Assembly: GCA_018830405.1 (NCBI GenBank)
Contig: JAHJSF010000087.1
Coordinates: 1 to 11,504 of the forward strand
DNA length: 11,504 nt
Reading direction: 5' to 3'
From: Nitrospinota bacterium
Lineage (GTDB): Bacteria; Nitrospinota; Nitrospinia; UBA9942; JAHJSF01
The position numbers were made by a program, and so were the translations under genes. The notes under the pieces were generated by a model. That model saw only the letters and a program-made list of their open reading frames with translations. It was not told the DNA's origin and did not search any database. This document shows positions 1 to 5,887 of this stretch, piece by piece. Position 1 is the first letter of the stretch. The number at the start of each line of letters is the position of its first letter.

Positions 1-90
1 ATCCGTGTAATCCAGAGAAGGGCTTATGGTTTACGAGACGAGGAGTATCTGAGGCTGAAAATACTGACTTGTATGCTTAAGGGGATATAA
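1..90 (+). CDS. ISL3-family transposase, C-terminal fragment (cut by window start)
   Basis: The frame is open from base 1 and ends at TAA (88-90), giving 29 residues that contain IQRRAYGLRDEEYLRLKIL. From memory this matches the extreme C-terminus of ISL3-type (IS204/IS1001/IS1096/IS1165 group) DDE transposases, where an 'R-x-A-Y-G-(F/L)-R-D-x-x-Y-(F/L)-R-L-K' block ends the protein. The catalytic core lies outside the window, so whether the enzyme is intact cannot be judged. The last residues look normal, with no frameshift, and a matching terminal inverted repeat begins four bases after the stop, as expected for the right end of such an element. The gene points towards the convergent priA. 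Confidence 0.8.
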   Translation: MRVIQRRAYGLRDEEYLRLKILTCMLKGI

Positions 91-93
91 AAT

Positions 94-118
94 GACCCAC
101 ACTCTTACGCGAAGAGCC
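94..118 (-). repeat. Right terminal inverted repeat of the ISL3-type element
   Basis: Read from the outside inwards (minus strand) the end begins GGCTCTTCGCGTAAGAGTG and continues GGGTC. A GG-CTCTT start is what I recall for ISL3-family ends. It also contains a small internal palindrome (CTCTT 102-106 with AAGAG 112-116). The outer boundary could be 118 or 119, because three C residues sit at 117-119. Confidence 0.65.
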
Positions 119-223
119 CATATTTAATCTTCATAGGATGCATCACACATAACAACTTATACTCGAATCTATGATATTTGAATTCTTCTTATCTCTCCCC
201 ACTATCTAATTCTTAGCGTTGTA

Positions 224-345
224 AACAGAGCGGAAGAAAAAAGTAGACCGAGGCGCGACGAAGACGAAGAGTGAGGCGTATTAAACATACGCCGTAACGA
301 TGAGGCGAGGAGCAACAAAGGTATACAAATTTATCCCGCTCTGTT
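224..345. repeat. Structured intergenic repeat with inverted ends (MITE-like or RNA-like)
   Basis: The block is bounded by a perfect 10-bp inverted pair, AACAGAGCGG (224-233) and CCGCTCTGTT (336-345). The interior is purine-rich, has GAGGCG three times (250-255, 273-278, 302-307) and carries a perfect hairpin: GGCGTAT (275-281), loop TAAAC, ATACGCC (287-293). Inverted ends, a central hairpin, GCGACGAAG-like runs and no reading frame recall the abundant intergenic modules of Deltaproteobacteria. That resemblance is from memory. It may be a non-autonomous mobile element or a transcribed structured RNA, and its orientation is undetermined. Confidence 0.55.
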
Positions 346-346
346 A
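321..346 (+). repeat. 26-bp direct repeat, copy 1 (right end of the structured repeat)
   Basis: It begins GTATACAAATTTATCCCGCT and ends CTGTTA. It matches the copy at 403-428 in 25 of 26 positions, the only difference being A for G at the seventh base. The copies are 82 bp apart, start to start. Confidence 0.85.
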
Positions 347-402
347 GGCGGTCGTCTTTCTTTGCGCCATCTCTTTTCCGCACAAGAAATGAAGAAGAAA
401 CA

Positions 403-428
403 GTATACGAATTTATCCCGCTCTGTTA
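403..428 (+). repeat. 26-bp direct repeat, copy 2, containing the priA stop codon
   Basis: It begins GTATACGAATTTATCCCGCT and ends CTGTTA. Its last three bases (426-428, TTA) are the complement of the TAA that ends priA, so the repeat terminates exactly at the gene. Only the right-end part of the larger repeat is present here, with no left inverted end or central hairpin. This suggests a truncated or partial second copy. Confidence 0.85.
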
Positions 429-2630
429 AACAAGGTTTAACGGATCAACATCGACGACGAGTCTTACAGTCCCCGCACTCCCCTCTTCCCACCTATGAAT
501 AGATTCTCGGACAACCGAATGAAGCGGTTTAATATCCTCCCCCTTTAAGACTATCTGCCAGCGGTATCTGTTCTGCACCCTATAAACCAACGCCTGAGCA
601 GGGCCAAGTTTTGTGACCCCTTTGTTTCGACTAATAACCGCATCTACTATTCGGCTAAGTCTGGCGGTTTCTCCACGGCATTTCTTCTCATCAATCGATT
701 CAATCCTTATCCCGATGATTCTGGCGAAAGGGGGATAGAGAAGTTCTTTCCTAAAACTAAGTTCCCGCTCATAAAATTGTGCGTCGCTGTTTGAGGTGGC
801 AAAGACTATCGAGTAGTGGTCGGGGGAATAGGTTTGGATAACCACTTCTCCCTCTTTAGCCCCTCGCCCACCGCGGCCTGAGACCTGAACAATCTGCTGG
901 AAGGTTCTTTCGGTCGAGCGGAAATCAGCGATGTTCAACATACTGTCGGCCAGTATTACACCGACCAGTGTAATATTCGGGTAGTCGTGCCCTTTCGATA
1001 TCATCTGGGTGCCGATTAGGATATCTATATCTCCTGTCCGAAGCCGTTCAAATATCCTCTCAATCTCCCCCGCTTTGCGTGAGGAATCTCGGTCTAACCT
1101 GGCTACTCTGGCTTTGGGGAAGAGAGCCACAATCTCCTCCTCCAACATCTGCGTCCCAACCCCTTTGAGAGAAATCTTATCCCCTTTACATTCGGGGCAT
1201 TTGTCGGCAATGGTCTCTTCGAACCCGCAGTAGTGGCATATCCCCAGATTCCCCTGTCTGTGATAGGTGAGAGAGATATCACAGTTGGCACAGCGCCAAA
1301 CATAACCGCAATCGGTACATTGAATAAATGGTGCCGTTCCTCTCCGGTTTAGAAATAGAAGGGTCTGCTCCCCCCTGCTCAACCGTTCCTCTATCTTCCC
1401 TTTAAGGTCGGCTGTTATATGCCCCTCCATCTCTGCTTTACGCAGGTCGGTTACAAGGGTTTTCGGCATACCGCTCCCATCTATCCTCTCAGGGAGGGTA
1501 AGGCTTTTATATCTACCGGTTAAGACATTGTTGTAAGACTCAAGAGATGGGGTGGCCGAACCGAGAAGGACAACCCCTTTCCCCTTGCGACCTCTGACAA
1601 CCGCTAGGTCTCTGGCGTTATAGCGTGGGGTCTCTTCCTGCTTGTAGGAGGAATCGTGCTCTTCATCTACCACAATAAGGCCAACATCTTCGAATGGGGC
1701 GAATATGGCTGAACGGGCACCGATGGCAATCTTGGCTTCCCCGCTTAGAATACGGAGCCATTCCAGGTATTTCTCAACCGGGGTAAGGCCACTATGGAGT
1801 AGGGCAACCTTATCCCCAAAACGGGAGATAAAGCGGTCAACCATCTGAACGGTTAAGGAAATTTCGGGGACAAGGATTATGACATTTCTCCCCCTGGCAA
1901 CCGCCTCGGCTGCACTCCTTATATAAACCTCTGTCTTGCCGCTCCCTGTCACCCCCTGAAGGAGATATGTCTCCCCTTCGGCTGAATCGAGGGCGGAGAC
2001 AATCGTATCGAGTAGCCCTTTCTGGGTGGAGGTGAGCTTAATCTTCCCCTCGACTATAGGAGCAGTATCACGATTCTTCTCTCTCGCTTTTTTGGTGACT
2101 ATCTCTTTGCTTACCTTTAAAAGCCCTCGTTTTTTAAGATCATTAACGGTACGCGGATTTATTCCATTCACTTTTCTCTCAAGGCTCCCCCGTTCGGCTG
2201 GGCCGTTATCGGCCAGATATTGGAGCATCTGGGCATCCACCTCATCGGTTATCTTTCCCCCATAGAGTTCCTTATCCCCCTTGGGGGTTAGGCTATAGAT
2301 GGAAACCTCTTTGATATCTCCCCAAAAAGGGAGGGCCGCTCCGAGGGCTTCTCCAAGGGTGCAGATGTAGTAGTTGGATATCCAGGTGGCCAGATCGATG
2401 ATGCCGGCCGGGATGACAATCTCGGGGTCTAAAAGCTTAACAATCTCTTTCGGATTGGGGAATTCGGAGGAATCTTTTAGAGAGATTATATAACCGACCA
2501 GCTTTCTTCGGCCAAAGGGGGCCACCACCCTGACGCCAGGTTTGGCTGAGGAAATCATCTCCTCGGGGATGATATAGGTAAATGTCCCGGCCAGGGGGAG
2601 ATCAAAGGCTATTTCGGCAAAGAGGCTCAT
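426..2630 (-). CDS. priA: Primosomal protein N' (replication restart helicase PriA)
   Basis: PriA is the cytoplasmic 3'-5' helicase that recognises stalled forks and D-loops and starts reloading of the replicative helicase. The 734 residues are close to the usual family length. In order: N-terminal DNA-binding region (about 1-105), winged-helix region (about 110-185), helicase lobe 1 with Walker A GVTGSGKTE (226-234) and DEEH (322-325) followed by the aromatic-rich loop SSYKQEETPRYNARD, then lobe 2. Lobe 2 is interrupted by the zinc module with all eight cysteines (438, 441, 447, 450, 465, 468, 478, 481), followed by a GTQMISKGHD motif (540-549) and the C-terminal domain ending VDVDPLNLV. The start overlaps the lpxK stop by 4 bases (ATGA) with no Shine-Dalgarno sequence in front, so translation is probably coupled to lpxK. 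The stop lies inside a 26-bp repeat, but the C-terminus looks normal. Confidence 0.97.
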   Translation of the reverse strand: MSLFAEIAFDLPLAGTFTYIIPEEMISSAKPGVRVVAPFGRRKLVGYIISLKDSSEFPNPKEIVKLLDPEIVIPAGIIDLATWISNYYICTLGEALGAALPFWGDIKEVSIYSLTPKGDKELYGGKITDEVDAQMLQYLADNGPAERGSLERKVNGINPRTVNDLKKRGLLKVSKEIVTKKAREKNRDTAPIVEGKIKLTSTQKGLLDTIVSALDSAEGETYLLQGVTGSGKTEVYIRSAAEAVARGRNVIILVPEISLTVQMVDRFISRFGDKVALLHSGLTPVEKYLEWLRILSGEAKIAIGARSAIFAPFEDVGLIVVDEEHDSSYKQEETPRYNARDLAVVRGRKGKGVVLLGSATPSLESYNNVLTGRYKSLTLPERIDGSGMPKTLVTDLRKAEMEGHITADLKGKIEERLSRGEQTLLFLNRRGTAPFIQCTDCGYVWRCANCDISLTYHRQGNLGICHYCGFEETIADKCPECKGDKISLKGVGTQMLEEEIVALFPKARVARLDRDSSRKAGEIERIFERLRTGDIDILIGTQMISKGHDYPNITLVGVILADSMLNIADFRSTERTFQQIVQVSGRGGRGAKEGEVVIQTYSPDHYSIVFATSNSDAQFYERELSFRKELLYPPFARIIGIRIESIDEKKCRGETARLSRIVDAVISRNKGVTKLGPAQALVYRVQNRYRWQIVLKGEDIKPLHSVVRESIHRWEEGSAGTVRLVVDVDPLNLV

Positions 2631-3709
2631 TTGGAAGAAAAGATATTTCGTATGGCGGCATTCAAAGAATCTCCCCCTTTTAAGAGAGTCATATCTATGG
2701 AGACAAATAGGAGGGGGACGGCGGCTCTAATGTTTTTGGAGAGTTTCACAGAGTCCTTTTCTGTAGTTACAAGATAATCTACTCCCTCCACTACTGCTTC
2801 CGATAATATTTCATTAATATCATTAGAGGAGTAGGCATGATGGTCGGGGAATGATTTAAATATTAGAACCTCGGCCCCTGCATCTTTAAGACTATCGGCA
2901 AATGATTCAGGAGAACCTATCCCGCAGAAGGCGGCTACCTTCTTCCCCTTTATTATCTCTATCGGCTGAGTCTCTCCATTGCTCACACTTATGAGCTTAG
3001 ATATGGTTGTGGCCGATAGGGCAATAGGAATATGGTTTGGAATCTGAGGTGGGATAGAGACACTATCCGAATCGCATTTTGTAAGGATAATAATGTCGGC
3101 CCTAGCGGCGGCCTCAATCGGTTCTCTCAATATCCCTCGCGGGAGGAGGTGACCGTTGCCGAATGGATTTTTGGAATCGATAAGTAGGATATTAAGGTCA
3201 CGGTGAAGCTGTATTCTCTGAAAGCCATCATCCAGAATAAAGACATTGACCTCAAACCTTTCCAGGGCCAGAAGGCCTGAGGCAAAACGGTTAGAGCCGA
3301 CAACCACCGGAACCCCCTTCAATCTTTTGGCTATCATATAGGGCTCGTCACCGGCATATCGCCTATCGGCCAACAGGGTATCCCCATCTGAGACTATCGT
3401 CGAGGCATTCCCCCCCTCTCTCTTATAACCGCGGCTCAAAATGACCGGTTTCTTCCCCATCTTAAGGAGCCTTTCGGCCACCATTATGACGGCCGGGGTC
3501 TTGCCGGTTCCCCCCACCGTTAGGTTTCCTATACTGATAACAGGTTTAGGCAGCTTTTTTACCCGCAAGACTCCTCGGCTATAGAGAGAACTCCGTAGAG
3601 AAACAGCCCCCCCATACACAATAGATCCCCCCTTAAGGAGAGAGGATACGGGGGTTTTATCCTCAGCATCTCCATACATAACAGATTTAACGGATTTATA
3701 AATATTCAT
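2627..3709 (-). CDS. lpxK: Tetraacyldisaccharide 4'-kinase (lipid A synthesis)
   Basis: LpxK phosphorylates the 4' position of the tetraacyldisaccharide 1-phosphate precursor at the inner membrane, giving lipid IVA. Seen in the 360 residues: a short hydrophobic/basic N-terminal stretch before the P-loop (about 28-45), the family signature GNLTVGGTGKTP (61-72, Walker A), SRGYKR (92-97), GDEPYMIAKR (120-129), ILDDGFQ (158-164, the acidic Walker B-like pair D160/D161), NPFGNGHLLPRGILREP (181-197), FCGIGSPESF (261-270), FPDHHAY (287-293, conserved His region) and TTEKD (315-319). It is somewhat longer than the roughly 310-340 usual for the family, mostly at the N-terminus. The Shine-Dalgarno before the ATG at 3709 is weak (TAGGCG), so Met11 is a possible alternative start. 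It is first in a two-gene unit with priA and diverges from acs. Confidence 0.95.
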   Translation of the reverse strand: MNIYKSVKSVMYGDAEDKTPVSSLLKGGSIVYGGAVSLRSSLYSRGVLRVKKLPKPVISIGNLTVGGTGKTPAVIMVAERLLKMGKKPVILSRGYKREGGNASTIVSDGDTLLADRRYAGDEPYMIAKRLKGVPVVVGSNRFASGLLALERFEVNVFILDDGFQRIQLHRDLNILLIDSKNPFGNGHLLPRGILREPIEAAARADIIILTKCDSDSVSIPPQIPNHIPIALSATTISKLISVSNGETQPIEIIKGKKVAAFCGIGSPESFADSLKDAGAEVLIFKSFPDHHAYSSNDINEILSEAVVEGVDYLVTTEKDSVKLSKNIRAAVPLLFVSIDMTLLKGGDSLNAAIRNIFSSK

Positions 3710-3800
3710 CGCCTATTTAAGATATTATTTTTAGAATAGTACCATCTTACTACAGATAGAAAACCATATGTAAAGCAAGAATGTAGACCCTTGGTATTGC

Positions 3801-3829
3801 TTGACTTGCGGGCTATTATATTATATTTT
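3801..3829 (+). promoter_or_regulatory. Candidate sigma70-type promoter of acs
   Basis: A -35 box TTGACT (3801-3806) is followed by an AT-rich -10 region offering TATATT (3822-3827, 15-bp spacer) or TATTTT (3824-3829, 17-bp spacer). It sits about 70 bases before the acs ATG. The leader ends with a good ribosome site, AAGGAG (3887-3892), six bases from the start. Confidence 0.5.
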
Positions 3830-3832
3830 ATT

Positions 3833-3865
3833 GGGACTTAAATAATATTAGGTCTCTTTTAATTT
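3833..3865 (+). promoter_or_regulatory. Hairpin with T-rich tail in the acs leader
   Basis: GGGACTTAA (3833-3841) can pair with TTAGGTCTC (3848-3856), nine pairs including two G-U, around the loop ATAATA. It is followed directly by TTTTAATTT (3857-3865). It lies just downstream of the predicted transcription start, so it could be a weak attenuator or an operator-like dyad. Pairing is AU-rich near the loop, so stability is modest. Confidence 0.3.
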
Positions 3866-3898
3866 AAGCGGTGCATTAATTTAGAGAAGGAGAAAATC

Positions 3899-5866
3899 AT
3901 GGTAGAAAATACCATTCAGGTTTTGAGTGAGGTCGGCAGGTCTTTCCCCCCGTCAGATGAGTTTAGGGCAACCGCTTATATCAAAAGCGAGGGGGAATAC
4001 GAAAAGCTATACAAAGAATCGATAGACGATCCGGAAGGTTTTTGGGCTAAACGGGCTGAAACCCTTGATTGGTTCAAAAAGTGGGACACCGTCTTAGATT
4101 ACGATTTCATTGACCCGCGCATCGAATGGTTCAAGGGAGGAAAGCTAAACGCCTCCGTCAACTGTTTAGACCGCCACCTCACAACATCACGACGCAATAA
4201 AGCGGCCATCATCTGGGAAGCAGAGGATGGTTCCGTCAAAACATACACCTACCAGCAGCTCCATTACGAAGTAAACCGTTTTGCCAATGTCCTCAAAAAG
4301 AAGGGGATGAAGAAGGGGCTTAGAGCCACCATATATATGCCGATGATTCCCGAGGTGGCCATTGCCGTTTTGGCCTGCGCCAGGATAGGGGTAATACATA
4401 ACGTCGTCTTTGGCGGGTTTAGTCCTTCCGCCTTGTCCACAAGGGTAGTCGCATCAGAGTCACATCTCGTTATAACCGCCGATGAAGGATTGAGAGCCGG
4501 AAAGCCTATTCCATTAAAGGTCAGTTGTGACGAGGCGATGAAGGAATGTCCCGATGTTCAAACGGTTATCGTTGTCAGGAGAACAGGGGCCAATGTCCAT
4601 ATGGAGGCAGGACGTGATTGCTATTGGGATGAAGAGATGGCCGCCGATGACATTACCTCCTACTGCGAGCCGGAACAGATGGAGTCGGAAGATCCTTTGT
4701 TTATCCTCTACACCAGCGGTTCTACCGGGAAACCGAAGGGCGTTCTGCATACAACAGCCGGTTACCTTCTCTATACAGCACAGACATTTAAATATATCTT
4801 CAATTATCACGAAGAGGACACCTACTTCTGTACGGCCGACATAGGCTGGATTACAGGGCATAGCTATATCGTCTACGGTCCTTTGCTCAATGGGGCCACA
4901 TCCCTAATGTTTGAAGGGGTTCCGACCTACCCAAAACCTGACCGTTTCTGGGAGATAGTCGACAAACATAAGGTAAACATATTCTACACCGCCCCAACCG
5001 CCATAAGGGCGCTGATGAAACAGGGAGACGATTGGGTTGAAAAACATCCTATGGAAAGCCTAAAGGTTTTGGGGAGTGTTGGAGAACCTATTAATCCTGA
5101 GGCTTGGCTCTGGTATCACAACATGGTCGGCAAAGGGAAAACCCCGATAGTTGACACATGGTGGCAAACAGAAACCGGAGGAATTCTTATTACCCCCCTC
5201 CCCGGCGCTATAACCACCAAACCAGGTTCGGCGGCCAGACCTTTCTTTGGAATCAGTCCGAAGATATTAAAAGAGGATGGTACAGAGGCAGGGGTAGACG
5301 AGGGGGGATATCTTGTTATAGATAAGCCTTGGCCCGGTATGCTTCGAGGGACATACGGCGAGGGGAATACCAGGATGAAGGAGATCTATTTTTCAAGGTT
5401 CCCTGGGTTCTACTTCAGCGGTGACGGCGCCAGAATAGACAAGGACGGAGACTTCTGGCTTATGGGAAGGATAGATGACGTCGTTAACGTCTCGGGACAC
5501 CGCTTGGGTACGGCCGAGGTTGAAAGCGCCCTTGTTTCCCACAAGGCTGTAGCCGAGGCCGCCACGGTAGGATTCCCCCATGAGATTAAAGGGGAAGGTC
5601 TCTATGTCTATGTCATCCTGAAGGATGGTGTTACCGCCAGCGACGACCTGAGAAAGGAACTGATTGCCCATATCAGAAAGGCAATCGGGGCGATTGCCAC
5701 ACCTGACAAGCTGCAGTTTGTTGATGGTCTTCCAAAGACAAGGAGCGGAAAGATTATGAGGAGGATATTGAAGAAGGTTGCCAGGGGTGAAATGGATGAC
5801 CTTGGAGATATCTCCACTCTGGCCGATCCGAGTGTTGTAGAGAATATTGTAAGCGGCAGGCTATAG
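3899..5866 (+). CDS. acs: Acetyl-CoA synthetase (AMP-forming acetate-CoA ligase)
   Basis: Acs activates acetate with ATP to acetyl-AMP and then forms acetyl-CoA in the cytoplasm, for acetate scavenging or growth on acetate. The 655 residues match the usual length of about 650. An N-terminal cap (about 1-110) precedes the adenylate-forming core. The core holds [11 protein letters not shown] (271-281, phosphate loop), [11 protein letters not shown] (393-403) and [10 protein letters not shown] (419-428), whose second Trp (W422) corresponds to the residue that restricts the acyl pocket to acetate in Salmonella Acs. The hinge and C-terminal domain carry [20 protein letters not shown] (523-542) and [11 protein letters not shown] (612-622), in which K618 is the catalytic lysine that is acetylated in well-studied homologues. 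These features argue for acetate rather than longer substrates. No acetylase or deacetylase gene lies nearby. The gene is monocistronic and converges on the c-di-GMP enzyme gene with 11 bases between stop codons. Confidence 0.96.
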   Translation: MVENTIQVLSEVGRSFPPSDEFRATAYIKSEGEYEKLYKESIDDPEGFWAKRAETLDWFKKWDTVLDYDFIDPRIEWFKGGKLNASVNCLDRHLTTSRRNKAAIIWEAEDGSVKTYTYQQLHYEVNRFANVLKKKGMKKGLRATIYMPMIPEVAIAVLACARIGVIHNVVFGGFSPSALSTRVVASESHLVITADEGLRAGKPIPLKVSCDEAMKECPDVQTVIVVRRTGANVHMEAGRDCYWDEEMAADDITSYCEPEQMESEDPLFILYTSGSTGKPKGVLHTTAGYLLYTAQTFKYIFNYHEEDTYFCTADIGWITGHSYIVYGPLLNGATSLMFEGVPTYPKPDRFWEIVDKHKVNIFYTAPTAIRALMKQGDDWVEKHPMESLKVLGSVGEPINPEAWLWYHNMVGKGKTPIVDTWWQTETGGILITPLPGAITTKPGSAARPFFGISPKILKEDGTEAGVDEGGYLVIDKPWPGMLRGTYGEGNTRMKEIYFSRFPGFYFSGDGARIDKDGDFWLMGRIDDVVNVSGHRLGTAEVESALVSHKAVAEAATVGFPHEIKGEGLYVYVILKDGVTASDDLRKELIAHIRKAIGAIATPDKLQFVDGLPKTRSGKIMRRILKKVARGEMDDLGDISTLADPSVVENIVSGRL

Positions 5867-5887
5867 AATAGCCGCCGTTAGTTTATT
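5852..5887. terminator. Shared hairpin terminator between convergent acs and the c-di-GMP gene
   Basis: The stem is AGCGGC (5852-5857), bulged A5858, GGCTAT (5859-5864), loop AGA (5865-5867), ATAGCC (5868-5873), GCCGTT (5874-5879): twelve pairs including one G-U. On the plus strand it runs into AGTTTATT (5880-5887), a moderately U-rich tail. On the minus strand the tail is less U-rich. The acs stop TAG (5864-5866) lies at the loop and the opposing TAA (5878-5880) at the stem base, so both genes end inside the hairpin. Confidence 0.65.

Larger units (their letters stand above)
1..118 (+). mobile_element. Right end of an ISL3-family insertion sequence
   Basis: The element runs in from the left of the window. 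It contains the transposase 3' end (1-90) and the terminal inverted repeat (about 94-118), and appears to end at 118. ISL3 elements are known to carry one transposase gene with the right repeat close behind it and to make 8-bp target duplications. The 8 bases after the end, CATATTTA (119-126), are the candidate duplication. The left end is not visible, so this is untested. Confidence 0.7.
91..425. other. Gene-free stretch between the insertion sequence and priA
   Basis: No coding region is supported here. Bases 91-118 are the insertion sequence end. Bases 119-223 are AT-rich with no motif I can name. Bases 224-345 form the structured repeat described separately. Bases 347-402 are a spacer that includes a weak GGCG(347-350)/CGCC(365-368) pairing. 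The second copy of the repeat's right end starts at 403. No convincing intrinsic terminator for priA (minus strand) is seen. Confidence 0.7.

Noticed and set aside
119-223. Small gene or promoter between the insertion sequence and the repeat
   Set aside because: Stops are frequent in all frames, with no ribosome site plus start and no convincing -35/-10 pair.
224-428. CRISPR-like array
   Set aside because: There are only two copies of the 26-bp unit, one copy belongs to a larger structured element, and there are no further repeats, regular spacers or cas genes.
426-2630. Possible C-terminal truncation of PriA by the repeat
   Set aside because: Length (734 residues) and the terminal VDVDPLNLV match normal PriA ends, so the protein appears complete.
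4514-4861. Minus-strand open frame of about 115 codons inside acs
   Set aside because: It is antisense to the adenylate-forming core, and its cysteines and prolines follow from the acs codons.
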